Positions 1 to 12,200 of a stretch of 64,000 nucleotides of DNA are shown one piece after another. This DNA is from Phellopilus nigrolimitatus (lineage: Eukaryota > Basidiomycota > Agaricomycetes > Hymenochaetales > Hymenochaetaceae): NCBI GenBank assembly GCA_021029095.1, contig JAJOHG010000007.1:868001-932000 (forward strand), written 5' to 3'. Numbering within the stretch: position 1 is the stretch's first letter; the number at the start of each line of letters is the position of its first letter. A program made the position numbers and the translations under genes. A model generated the notes under the pieces. That model did not search any database. It had not been told where the DNA came from and worked only from the letters and a program-made list of their open reading frames with translations.

Positions 1-360
1 GGTTATTTGTAATAAATCTGGTCTTTCAAGTCGTTTTCATTGATCATAAATGAACAATGATTAAGATTTGACTTTTAAAAATCATTACTCATTGATGATC
101 ATCAATGATCATCAATGAGTAGTCATCACCAGTGATCACTAGTGAGCAACAAAAACATAACTTTTTTCATTGATGATCACTGATGACTAGTGAATTCCAA
201 GTCTCCGTTCATCGACGATCATCGATGATCACTAGTGATCACTAGTGATCATCGATGAATAGCTCTTGGACTTGGTTTTCACCAGTGATCACTAGTGATC
301 ATCGATGATCATCGATGATCATTGATGAATTTCCCAAGTCAAAGTCCAAAATCCCCAAGT
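1..360. repeat. Array of GATC-centred palindromes
   Basis: The stretch is built from two interchangeable blocks, TGATCATCGA-like and TGATCACTAG-like, joined into nested inverted repeats. The clearest is a perfect 40-base palindrome at 219-258, centred on TGATCA. Other clusters lie near 90-140, 165-195 and 280-330. The spacers between clusters repeatedly contain AAGTC or its complement GACTT. No coding potential is seen. It could be a subterminal region of a DNA transposon, a palindromic satellite or a cruciform-forming site. No transposase is visible, and the array may continue left of the window. Confidence 0.75.
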
Positions 361-861
361 CCAATGTTTTTTGTCCGATAGCGACCGTCATAAGAATGGA
401 CGAGTGTCACACCTGTAAAGAATCTGGAGAAGGTCTATCCTTGGGATCATGATTCATATGCTGCGGAATGGGATAATGTAGAGTTGCCATTAACCAGAGG
501 CCAAACTTCTGTCGAGCTTAGAACTTGAGCACATTTAGAGAAAGACGCGATCAATGTTGCCGCCCTTAGATCAGATGGAAGCTGTATCCATGGATACTAG
601 AGTAAACCAATCGATAAATTATAATGAGCTAGAGAGCATCACTGATATGCAAAACGAATGGAGACAGGATTGCTAGAACGCACGACAAATAACAAAAAAT
701 AATAATATTTCCTCCGAGCCTTAGCCTCCAGTTATATCTGATGGGATTGGCGGGGTATATAGACGAAGAAATCGAGCAGACTAGGAAAGCGGTTGTAGAC
801 TTTTGAAAATGTGAACACGTAGCCTGACCCACCCAGGTCGCATCGGGTAACTGGTACTTTA
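361..861. other. Intergenic, 3' side of membrane-protein gene
   Basis: This is mixed-composition sequence between the palindrome array and the stop codon of the minus-strand membrane-protein gene. The short open frames here have no recognisable motif. I see no RNA gene. Confidence 0.5.
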
Positions 862-2406
862 CTACCGATAATCATACGTTGTATTTTCTTGCTTTAGTTT
901 CCGATCGCTTGCTCGCAAATTCCTGATTTCTGACTTGAGTTCAGCAACCCGATCACGAAGCTCCGCTTCATAGTCATATCCCGCACTCTTGTATGCGCTA
1001 GTGATTTTCGTCGGTGTGTCGTTCGGCAACTGTGCGGCTTTTTCGGCCAATAGTCGAGGCTGCTCCGCCGGAGATGCCCAATGAACGTGGTTCTTGACGA
1101 CCTCAGGCCGTCGAGGAAACTCTAACTTTGTCGGGGTGCCCATTCCAACCCCATATCCAAAAATCGACGGCGGAAGCGGGAAGTCAGCGCCTATGGTTGA
1201 GCCTTTCTCGACAGTGCTTTCGGCAGCAAAAGTGCTGCTCCTTGAGCTGGACAACGGCTCCCAGCTAGAAGTTAAAGGGCGATTTCGGTGCTGGGCGATC
1301 GATGTCTCGTTTTTCTCAGCGATGAAAGGTTCAACGAAGGAATCACGGCTGCTTTTTCGACTTAAATGTCTTCGTGCGCAGAGGAAGAAGAGCAGACCGC
1401 ATGCGACAAGCGCTAGTCCACCTATGACAGAACCGGCGACAACACCGGTATCAGAATGCCTGTCCGATGTCGCAGACGGGGTAGCAGATGGCGTCGGAAT
1501 TGTTTGGAAAGCGGAAGATGTCACGGACCCCGTGGAAGTAAACGTGGCTGAAGGAGACGAGGACTGGAAGGAGTTGGATAGGCCGACGTTAGTAGTACGC
1601 GTATATGCTGAGGTTGTTGGTGAGTTCGGCGAGCTTGCGGTAGAAGAAGGCATAACAGGAGATGGCGACGAGATAACCGTCGACGTCAGACTGGTAATGA
1701 CCGCCGTCGAGCTTGTCGTATCGGCATCTTCCTCAACACTGGGGCGCCATAACATAAGCTGAGTGTTAATCGAATAGGACGAAAAGTGAGCATACCTGTA
1801 AATCAGGTAGTCGAAAAGGATCAACGAGTTTGCTTCTCCAGTCGTCCGGACTTCGAAGATGTGCTGAGAATTCTCGAGGCTCGCATTGACATAGACAGGT
1901 ACATTGTATTGGTAATCAGTCGTAGGGCTGGGTGAATGTACATAACTGCCGGCATAGCTTCCGTCGAGGGAGAAGGTAACGTTGGTGAGCGTCGTCACGT
2001 ATTCCGTCACCTCGTTTGCAAGTATGAAAAATACGTAAACAGCAGAACCTATGAAAAGGCATAACAAATCAGACTACGTCAAAATTTAAAGAATAATGGC
2101 GCGACAATTTGACCCACCGGTGAACGTCATCTCGATAGTCCTCACGCCCGACTCCCCTCCTTCTTGCGTCGAGTCGTGCCAGGTGTAGTCAAACGCCTCC
2201 AAAGAGTCCGGTTGCGCCAGGCATTTCGTGCACGTTGCGCCTTGCGCCCATTTATCTTCTGGAGTATAGCTAGGCAAGGCTTGCGTTCGTTGGTCCCCGT
2301 TCTCGTCGTCGACTGTAACATTGACAAGCACGCCCTGTGACCCTCCCAGCGCCGTTAGCAATGCGATAACTTGTAGAGTCGATAGGTAACGCGCGCGTTG
2401 CACCAT
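862..2406 (-). CDS. Single-pass serine/threonine-rich membrane protein (copy A)
   Basis: I read three exons, 2406-2118, 2048-1796 and 1738-862, which join to 472 residues. The order is an N-terminal signal peptide, an extracellular beta-rich domain (VLVNVTVDDENGD near the start, WHDST, then VTFSLDG and YNVPVYV), a Ser/Thr/Pro-rich stalk, one membrane helix (VVAGSVIGGLALVACGLLFF) followed by basic residues, and a cytosolic tail ending in a heptad-like coiled coil. This plan is common in basidiomycete cell-surface proteins of unknown role; wall or adhesion sensing is only an inference. Copy B at 6303-7992 has the same intron positions and phases and points the other way. The long plus-strand frame over 1094-1762 is its antisense shadow. 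Confidence 0.82.
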
Positions 2407-2725
2407 AGTCCCCCAAAGTCAAGTTGCAGATTTGAGGCTAGAGAGGCGTCCTTTCCTAGCCTAGGCTTCGACGAGATAGAAGAGCTGGAAGATAAAGATG
2501 CGCGAGTGCATTGTTCGTCGGAGGGTGATCGAAGGACCAAAGCTCTTTTCCTTTCACAAACTGCAAGCACAAGGTTGAGGGGAAAATCGCATGAGCCGTA
2601 CAGTGATCATCAATCTGTTTCATTCCTGAGATTGATACATCTTTCATCCTGATTGCGTCGCTTTAAAACGGTACGAGAGCACGGTTTATAAGGAAGAACG
2701 AGGTACGCAGTGTACATACATCAAG

Positions 2726-2739
2726 TCGATGATCATCGA
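2726..2739. repeat. Solitary GATC-centred palindrome
   Basis: This perfect 14-base palindrome, TCGATGATCATCGA, is directly preceded by CAAG, forming an AAGTC motif with its first bases. Both the palindrome type and the AAGTC motif match the array at 1-360, so it looks like an isolated unit of the same family. Confidence 0.5.
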
Positions 2740-2919
2740 ACTGAAACTGGACAAACCGAAAAGTAAATTGTAAACCGTTCCCACGAATAAAACCGGATAA
2801 TCCATAACAAAGTCGATTATTAAAAATTATGTTATACGCTATTCGTGCGATTCAAACGAGTGGCATAAGCAATATAAATCCACACCTGGGGCGTCTCTAA
2901 GTCCAAAAGAATGAAAAAC

Positions 2920-5223
2920 TTAATTCACCTCGCTCGTCGGTCTCTCCTTCGCCGTCGTGAGCCGCTCCGACTCCCGCCGTGCGCGTGCAGCAGCGCGCGC
3001 CTCCGCCTGGATCTGGCTGTGCTTCGACTTGCCTGACGCAGCCTCTGCAACCATCCTGAACATAGCCGCAAAACGAGTGAGTATTCATATTCTCGCCGGC
3101 GCGGCCAACGAACTGCACGCACCGCTCCAGTTCTCTCCTCTCCTCGGCGGACTCGTCTGGCACCGTATTCCGGAAGATGTGACCGGTGATCAGCAGCGCC
3201 TGAAACCGTAACAAATATAAGCCTAAAAAATAGCGTGAGTATAGAATCTCATCTCACCTTCGCCCGGTTCATCAAAACAACCTCGGACACCGTAGTGTCC
3301 TTGAGGATCTTGTCGCATACCTGGTGGAGAGTAATAGTTAGATTTCAATTCCGGTAGATCATTGATTTTGATGACACCGACCTCTCGCAACACCTGCATG
3401 ACCTCGAACCGAGTTCCCCGCCATGATGCTAGCATGATCTACCGCCCAATATGAACAACAGTGCAACCTTAGAAGGCGCTGTTGTAACGTACCTTCCCTG
3501 TCATGTCAAGCTCAATCGCCTTCAGTTCTTCCTCTGGGATTTCACCCCGTGCCTGTAACTTCTCCATTTCCTGTCGAAAGCATGATTTTATCAGTGATCA
3601 GTTCAGAAAGCATAAAAATGTAGGTACGAACGACCATGATATGCTGCACGCCGATACTAATACTTCAAGTTAGTCTAAAACATCTTTAATTGCCTATGGT
3701 CTACTCACGCGCTCCCGATCACACCCCATGCATCCTTTGCCATTGCACCCTTCTCTTTGAGGCGCGAAAAGAAGCCGGGGCTGTTGTTATCAAGGTAAAG
3801 TTGCGTATCTACAGTGATTAGAGTTGTACCACTTACATGCCGAGGAATTTACGAGACTTCATGAAGGACGTTGCTTTCATCATGTATACGTTGCCAATGG
3901 TGTGTAGAAGCTGTTCGAGGCTCTAATAAGCTTAAATTAAATTAAATTAAATGTATGCGCGTACTTCAACTCCAAAACTTTCCAGCTTCAGGTCGTCTGC
4001 TTCGCGGTGCATCTTTTGCTGGAACAAGATAGTTTCGGCATCGTTGGGGTCTCCGGGTTGCTGCGCATCGACGAAGGGCCGAATACGCTCTATCAGCTTG
4101 TCTGTCAGCATTTTCACGCGTTCCTCCATCGCTTTACGCCTCTGCTTCTCCAGGTCTTCTAGCTTCTTCTTCTGCTCCAACGTCAGCTTTTGCTTCCCTT
4201 TCCTTTTCCGCAGCTCTTCTGAGGATATAGACGCTTTGGACGAGTCATGGGGTGCCGGCGAGGTCGAGGGCGACAGAGTCGGCGAGCCGGCGGGTGATAC
4301 TGACAGGCCCGGAGAGCCTGGAGGGCGCGCGGGTCCAGATGTAGAAGAAACGGGCGAGAGAATTTCGTCGACATGTCCAGCAGGCTTCTCGGGAGATTGG
4401 TCCGCAGTTGATGTCGGATGCGCATGATTGTGAAGCGGCGTGGGCGAAGCTACACCAGTCGCCTGGGAATGCGACGCCTTGATGTCGCGCTCCATATCAG
4501 CCTTCTCTTCGTCAGTCATGACCGCCGACGCGACGTTAGTCATCTCCTTCATCAAGGAAATCTCGCCGATCTGTCCCGCCATGTCAACCCTACACACAAA
4601 GGGGAAAGCTAATCTACGCACGTATTCCTCGAAACGCTCTCCTCCGAAGACGTTCGCAAAGAAGCCCGCAGCATCATCCATGCCGGGTCCTTCTTTGTCG
4701 GTCTGCAAGGGTCGACATCAAGCTACGGAACTCGGGAGACCGGACAACGATGTACGCACCATAGATTTCCCATTCTTGTCGTAAACCACCCGTAAATTCT
4801 AATACGCCGCATAAATTCAATTCCCGGTGATCATTTCCTCAAGACAGATGGAGTACATACAGGATCTGATAGGACTTGATACGCCTTACTATAGACAGAT
4901 TGACGTCAGCGCGTCGGTCAGATACACAGCGCTTGACACGGCCCACCTGATGTCTTTGAACTTCTCCTCAGCGTCCGACGACTTATTCTTGTCCGGATGA
5001 TACTGTAGTGAAAAGAGGTCGTGCCGTGTCCTTTATGCTCGCGACTCTGGGAATATGAAGCACCTTCATTGCAGCTTTGCGGTACGCCTTCTTGAGCTCA
5101 GTGTCGCTGACATCAGTCGGCACATCTAACTGTCAAAGACATAGCCAAATTTTAGTACGAATCGGAAATGATTTGTTCGTGCATACACACCAGTTCATAA
5201 TATTCTGTCTCGACAGGCGCCAT
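2920..5223 (-). CDS. DnaJ (J-protein) cochaperone with DnaJ-X domain
   Basis: The gene starts with MAPVETEYYEL, followed by an intron. The J domain then reads LDVPTDVSDTELKKAYRKA and YHPDKN; an intron falls just before the HPD tripeptide near 4996. J proteins use HPD to stimulate Hsp70 ATPase. Downstream come an FGG-containing stretch (FFANVFGGERFEEYV), an acidic/Pro-Ser linker, a long charged helix (LTLEQKKKLEDLEKQRRKAM) and the DnaJ-X region (KATSFMKSRKFLGIPGFFSR, then VSEVVLMNRAKALLITG). The last intron joins ELER to MVAEAASGKSKHSQ, and the protein ends in SEVN. This is the plan of yeast Caj1/Djp1-type cytosolic J proteins, which assist Hsp70 in folding and organelle protein import. It lies between the two membrane-protein paralogs with no sign of co-function. 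Confidence 0.88.
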
Positions 5224-6302
5224 GGTCAAGAGGAAAGACTAGGAAGGAGGGAAAAGGAAGGAGATGTACAAGAGAATTGATGAAGGCTGCAAGATCCTTC
5301 AGCTGTAAACGGATACCAATAGACTCGGCCGCGCCGGCTGTTACCGAAACATTAATTATGTGCGCTTACCTCCGAGGCGAGTCAACATTGCTCAACTGAG
5401 AGATGAAAACTGGTCGAGTCTGAAAAGAAAATATGAGCAATAATAATCTCAAGTTTGACGATCTCAAGCTCAGGTGCGCCACCTTCAGTGTCTCCGAAGC
5501 GGCTTTACTGCTGCAAGCTGTGCGATCTTGTGGTGCTTGGTTTCGATCATTGATATCTGTGCAGTCACCAATTACAACCTTTTCCGAGCAGGTCAAGGTC
5601 GAGAAGGTTTGTTTAACGATATTCAGGTCTTTCTTGTCTTCACTGAAGAATTAATCTAATCTCCAAGTACTCATGGTTGCTTGCAGCAAATCAAGTGGAG
5701 GAACCGGAAGCAAAAATTTCGATGATCTTGAGTCCGCTGCTTCATACAAGATGGAAACTAACATGCCCCTGCCACTGTCATCTGCATCACACTGCCAAGA
5801 CTGGCGCCGACAAGCTTAGAAATCATGTCTCCCTTGTCGATCAAGATGCACACGGACACAAAGGCTCTCCTTGTCAACTGCGTTGTTCGCAGCGATGGGT
5901 TCTTTGATACGGTGTGCTTGCACAGCTGTGTGGACCAGAGTATGGCAAAGAAAAAACTCCGATTTTCCAACAATATCAGTCAGTTTGAAGTAATCCCTAG
6001 TTGAAGTCTGGCACATTACTTTCGCTGCAATTACTGTACTCGCAATTGAAGCGGGAAAGAAGGTTCGGAAAAGCTAAAGATTCATCGACGACCGACAGGC
6101 AGTCTTCATCACTGATCTCTCCTATACGGTAATTCGATTGCATATCACCGGACATCTTTTTCTTTCCAAGATAGTAGGACACGTACTCTCTTTCTCTCTC
6201 CTCTACCGGCGTCTTCGCCCTCATCCCCTCATTTTTATTCTGACGATTCTCAGTTCTCTAGAGCAGCTCGTTCACAAAGCGAATGGAGCATTGCCTGGAG
6301 CT
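5224..6302. other. Intergenic, about 1.1 kb
   Basis: This lies between the divergently transcribed J-protein and membrane-protein copy B, so it must hold both promoters. Small open frames on both strands (for example 5433-5654 and 5758-5973) show no recognisable motif, and I do not call them genes. Confidence 0.5.
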
Positions 6303-7992
6303 ATGCTGAGCACGCCACAGACACTCTTTATCTTTTGGGTCATTATTTTGTCTGCATTTTCGGGCAGCACAGTCGGAATCCTTGTAAACGTCACCATCGA
6401 CGATGAGAATGGAGATTCTGTGACAGGTGCCAAGCCGACATACTCAGGAGTTGGGTTGGACGGGTGGGCTCAAGGTGCTGGATGCCATGGGTGCATGGCA
6501 AAACTTGACCCATCCCAAGCATTTGACGGCACCTGGCACGATTCTACATGGCACCCGGGAGATGCGGATGAGAAAACCATCGAAATGAGCTTCAGCGGTG
6601 AGTATACATGTATGTGGTGTCGTTTTCATTTCAAGGACTAAGAATAGATGGAATTAGGTACGGCGGTTTACGCGTTTTTTCTCTTGGCCAACAATGTATC
6701 CTATGTGACGACGCTCACTAGCCTGAGTTTCTCCGTGGACGGAAACGAAGCGGGGACATTTGTACATCAACCGACAAGCAGCTTAGATTTTCAGTACAAC
6801 GTTCCCGGCTTTTCCAAAACGGATCTCGCAAACGCTCCGCATACCTTGACAATACAGACGGCTGGAAATGATGCGACGCTTATACTGTTTGACTATGTGG
6901 TTTACACGTATGCATTATCCCTGAGTCATCAATCGGCAAGGATTCTGACTTAACTGAAAATTGAATTGCAGGGTTGAGCAAGCTGATGAAGTGACAAGCT
7001 CGACAACGCAGCCAGCCTCGCCGGCAACCATATCTTCATCGTCTGTGTCATCGCCTGTGTCATCGCCTGTGTCTCTGCCTGCGCGTCCTTCGCCAAGCAA
7101 CCTGTTGCAGACTTCAAACCAGATAAGTCCGAGCTCAACACCCGGAACCAAAACTGGCTTCACCTCGTCTCCTACTCCTGCGAGCCCGAACGAAGTCTCG
7201 TCATCGACCTTCTCGAGCCCTCTCTCGCATCAAGCTCCTGGTCTTTCATCCACTGCAATTCTGTCGACCAAGAGCTCGCCAGCACACTCGTCGACTGCAT
7301 CTCAGTCACCGTCCGATCATCATACGGATTGGCCTCTCATCATCGGTGTGCTCATAGGCGCACTAGCAGCGGTTGTAGCGATCGTTGTTCTCTTCTTGTG
7401 CCTGCGACGTCGTCACAAATCAGCACCCCAAAATGCGGGCAAAGTCGAGCAGTTCAAAGGGCACTTGATTCAGCGGAGCCGATCTGATCGCAAGCGTCAC
7501 CTCAAAGCGGGGAAGGGTGAAAAAGATTCTACGAGCTTGCTCATATCCCACCCAGCTCCGAACTTAACGCCGGCGCACGCTATCACTCGCTTCAACGAGT
7601 CGGACGGGGATCCACAACCGACTGCGGCTACAAAGAGGGTGTCGAGCACGCGGGGGAGCACCGCCGGGGCGACTGTCGTCGCGGAGGCGCAGACAGATTA
7701 CATCAAGGACGTCGAGCGTCAACTGGCATTTGTTCGTCTCATGCAGCAAACACAGCGAAGGCGCGCTTCGTTAATGGACGAAGGATACGATGCTGTTGCC
7801 GCCAATGAACAGTCTTCCTCAGGCTTAGGAGACGGTCCGGGGGTGGTCTCTGGGGCCGGCAGCAGCGACAGGATCGAAAGGGAGGCGGTTTTACAGGACC
7901 ATATAACCTCACTACAAGCACAGCTGCAAGTGGCTCTTCAGTCACTTGGCTTGGATGAGTCCCCCCCTCGGTACAACTCCGCTCGTTTATGA
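6303..7992 (+). CDS. Single-pass serine/threonine-rich membrane protein (copy B)
   Basis: Three exons, 6303-6597, 6658-6907 and 6972-7992, join to 521 residues. The ATG at 6303 is chosen because it opens directly into a signal peptide (LFIFWVIILSAFSG); an in-frame methionine upstream would add an unrelated leader. The ectodomain repeats copy A: ILVNVTIDDENGD, WAQGAGCHGCMAKLD, TWHDST, then VTTLTSLSFSVDGNEAGTFV and YNVPGF. A Ser/Thr/Pro stalk, one membrane helix (WPLIIGVLIGALAAVVAIVV), an RRRHK stop-transfer and a cytosolic tail follow. Paired cysteines in the first exon are shared with copy A. The tail differs much more between the copies than the ectodomain. Function is unknown; a surface role is inferred only from topology. 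Confidence 0.83.
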
Positions 7993-9220
7993 TAGAAAGA
8001 TGGTGACAGATGAATTTGGTGGGTCCATATGGACGGCATTTTAAGTTTACAATTTGACTAAAGCTTTTTGGTCATTTCTATCGCGGACAAAGTAACAGCA
8101 ACTCAGCATACCCTAAACTCCCTATCTTCATAATTTTCGATCTGTGCAGATACTCTGGTGCGGCTCTATTGCACGCGAGAGCCAGGGGGGGGGGGGGGTC
8201 TGATGTGAGTCATTTGATGATTCGGCGCCTGCCAGTTGTTGTGTATTTTTTTAAAGTCCACGCATCAGATTTACAATATCGCCTTAAACCTGTTCTCTTG
8301 AATTCGAACCGACTCGATCACTTACTCGACATCAGGTCTATCTTTGTCATGTCTAAGAAAGATCAAATCTTCTTTTTTTGAATTCATCTACCAGTGATCC
8401 GTTATTTGCCGTGTTCCTTTCTCTGGTTCTACTTATAAATGCTACGCACTATGGAACTGCGACCTGAAAGAGCCTCAAGAGTCAAGACCAAAGCAAGCCA
8501 GCGTGTCATTGATGTTGATCGCTCGGGTGGATTCGTCCGCAAAGGACCAGCCCATGAACCTCAGACACGACTGCGACGTCAAAATACCACAGAATAGATC
8601 GATGACTACCCTTGTCTCGATCCCGGCTTCGTCAGTCAGTGACTCGCGGCCCGGGCTCAAAACGTTCCACTAACGACTATTCCGACGTCACCGTTGCTAC
8701 CCGATGGATGTCTAACACAAGCAAGAGCGCTGGATCATATAGGTGAACCTGCGGGAGATGTAGGTTTAGTCCGACCGGCGGTCCGCAAAAAGACTGTTGT
8801 CAACGCGGCGCGTCTGTATTTTAGTTTGTCGGTTTGTAAACTAATGGGGAGCATGTAATATTATATAGTAGACATTAAGCGTAATGTAATGACGAGGACT
8901 CGGGATATGGGATGAGGACGAGTTTGAGTTCATGGGCTTTTTCCCATTATGCTCGTAACTATAAGCTTATAGTATTCCTTACTCGCTGCACATGTGGATA
9001 TCATCGAGTGGCACACAATATAAAAAGTTTGCTTCCGTCCTATTGTTAGGCTGGTTCTCGGCGTGGCTGAGTCGGACAGCCACACTCAACCGTGAGAATA
9101 AATCGTATAACACGCGTTTGTCGCGTTTATAGGCAGGGCCACATCGATCGTGTTGACCTTGTTCAACTCAATCTACTACCACTACCACCTCGCTCGTGCA
9201 TCCCGTTGCTATAGCGGACG
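7993..9220. other. Intergenic, about 1.2 kb
   Basis: No convincing gene is seen. It contains a run of 14 G at 8185-8198 and a 15-base exact match at 8740-8754 to the conserved 3' end of the 18S rRNA gene (TAGGTGAACCTGCGG), with no other rRNA around it. The 3' part serves as the promoter side of the NTPase-like gene starting at 9221. Confidence 0.5.
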
Positions 9221-12200
9221 ATGTCTGAGGCCATCCCCCATCTTAACCTCGGGCTCAAACGCTCTGCCCCGTCTGGGAACTCCCCGGATCGCATGCGCCA
9301 ACAAAGTGACGTCAGCCCGGAAGTCGACGCGGAAATCAGTGAATTCATCCGTAGTGATCTTAACGCGCAAACTTTAGCACACTGTATCAACAGCCGTCTA
9401 GATTGTGGAACGTTATTCGGATCCGCTCGCGGCGCTCTCGGTTTAATTGGCCCTGGTGTCTTGTCTGCCCTCGTAAAATTCTGCGAAAAGTTTGGCTTCA
9501 AGAAGTTTAATGCGGGCTTGAAAGATCTAGAGAAATGCAAGACTCACCTTGAAGAGATGGCGAAGCAAGATGTGAACGAACTCGGGATATTGTTTTCGGC
9601 GGCACTTGTTAAATCAATATATGACAAATCGCCACCCGATCTGTTTTCAGCGAAAGTCTGGGAGGGGGTTCTGGGTCACGGTCAGCGTTTGGGTAGTACT
9701 TGTAACGAGACATTTGTCTGATATAATTTCAGCCTTCTTCGATGCTCCTCAGAACGATTCCAAGGGAACAAACGGGGAGGATTATGTGGTTCAAGAGAAA
9801 AGTGAGTTTTTCTCATATGCTCATATGGGGGGGATCTGAATACTGATATTTCACCAGCAACAATGGCTGGCTGGAACCGGGAGTTCGTTGGCACGGTGGA
9901 CGAAGCACTATGGGTCCACATTAAAGAATGCCTTGACGAGGATTCCTTGGATAAGAAGTATGCGAATCTATGTCCAATCATCCAGTCATCTGGGACGGGA
10001 AAGTCGCGAGCCGTGGACCAACTTAGTAGGATGCATTTCATCCTCCCGATTTGCTTGAGGGACCCAGAGACGACCGGTACGCTCGCTACGCAACTTCTAA
10101 GACGTGACCAAATCAACCAACTCATTGTCCGTAGGATTTCCACCCGCTGACGTTAGCCTCCGTGACTTTCTCACCCTTAAAGCTACGAAGCTCCAGACTG
10201 CAAAGCGGGTCGAAACGTTTCTTTCGGTGCTTTTCTGGGAAACACTGAACACCCTCAAATATCTCTACGGGAATTCTGACATGGAATACTACAGCATAGC
10301 TGCAGACTTTCGTCGGCTTATGACAGAGGGCCAGACGATGAAGTGCACGAACGACTTCCGCACTAGATTCTACAGTCGAGTCAATAACTATGCCGAGGAG
10401 GTAGATGAGCAACCTGTTTTGTTTTTAACACCCAATGCGTACTGATTCTCACACACAGATTGTTAGATCTGAGAAACCTATTGAAAATTTTTTAGGCATT
10501 GAAGTCGCGGAAACTGTTGAATACGTGACAAAAGCATTGTCAGATACATCTATTGAAAGCCGAAACTCTGGAAAAGGCCAGACTGAGCGCAAAAACGATA
10601 CACCAACTCGCGCAGCTACGAAGAAATCTACTATATACTCTACTTTCAATGCTCTCGAAATGTTCCTTCGGGAGCGTGTATTAGGACGAGAAGTGAGGGC
10701 CGAAGGTGAGTTAAACGTTGCCGAGAAATTGAAATATCTAACTGTCTTAATACCCAGAGCTTAAAGGGATGGAACTTGTACCGTCAGATAATAAGTTAAT
10801 CGAAAAGTGTCATCCTCTGGTGATCATTGCTTTTGATGAAGCTGCTCCTCTTACTGAGGCAAAAGGCACAGAAAACCCGATTTTCGATACGCTACGGTCG
10901 CAACTTAGAAAACTCAACGATTGCTCGCTTTTCACTCTTTTCCTTTCTACAACTGGGAAGATCTCGGCCTTCATCTCACCTAGCGGGATGCCCGACAGTT
11001 CTCTGCGACTCTTGTTAAGAGAGCTAGAGCTGAATTTGCCTTTCACGGCTACCGGATTCGATCTGTTTGCGAAGAGAGGGAAAGTGGAGGGAGAGGATGT
11101 CGTCGATCAAGAAGGGCTCTTCGCTCTTACCTTAGACGAAATCACTAGTGAATCGTACATGGCCCACTTGGGTCGCGCATTGTACGTATGGCATTCGATT
11201 TTCGAATGGGGTGTTCTAAGCAACATTTTAGGTGGGCCTCTAGACTCGACAATGCTAGCGAGGCGGACCTCGATGAAGAGCAAATCAGGTCTATCAAAGA
11301 ACAAATGGTTTTGTTTGCAGCAGTGAAACTCCTCAATAAGCCTCTTTTCTCGAATTCGGATCTGGACGTGAATTTCACAGAGGCGGAGAGATTCGCATGT
11401 TTGGCACAACGACTACCACTTGAATTTACTTCGACGACGTACGTCTCCCGCAATCATCAGAGGGAACAAGTGGAAAATCACATGCGCATCTGTCTCAAAG
11501 TCGATCCCACCCTTGAAAGTATGGTAACATTGGCGGCATCAGAACCTCTACTTTCCGAAGCAGCTTACGCAATCATGCAGAACAGCAACTTCCACACTGT
11601 AGACACCCTTTACGACGTCATGTCTGGATTTTCTATCCATAAAGGCGACCGCGGAGAATTCTTGGGGCTACTGCTGTTAATACTGGCTAGAGATGCCGCC
11701 GTCCGTAAAATGAACGACAAGGCCATGTGGATGGGTATGAAACTCAAGAGGAACAAGGCTACCGATAAGCCCGTGGAATGGAAGCGCGCCATCCCTGTGT
11801 CGACTTTCATCGAGTCTCTTTTTAATGGTCTGGAACCTAAAATCCTGGAAGGGATCCGATTCCACTTCAAAGACGCGAAAGTACATTTCAACCACTTCAA
11901 AAAGGTCCATGAGCATAAAGTCTTGAATCGGACGTACCTTCTGCGACTGCTTGCTCGCGGCACTGGGGTTCTTTGTGCTAACAGCCAGACGGCCGTAGAC
12001 GCTGTCATAGCTTATCTCATAGGACAGGGATTGTCCTTGGAGCAGATCGGCTGTATTCTGGTACAGGTAAAAAATGCGCGCGAATTCGCCAACGAACCTT
12101 GGGATACGAAGGCGGAGGATGCTGGTGGGAAGGATGGAAAGGATGGAAAGGAGTCCGATGAAAAGAAGCCCGACAGAAAGAAATCCGACAGAAAGAAGCC

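Noticed and set aside
1..360. CRISPR-like array
   Set aside because: Units are palindromic and abutting, with no uniform unique spacers, and the DNA is eukaryotic nuclear.
1094..1762. Plus-strand open frame of 222 codons
   Set aside because: It is antisense to exon 3 of the membrane-protein gene on the minus strand, which has signal peptide, membrane helix and a paralog with the same introns.
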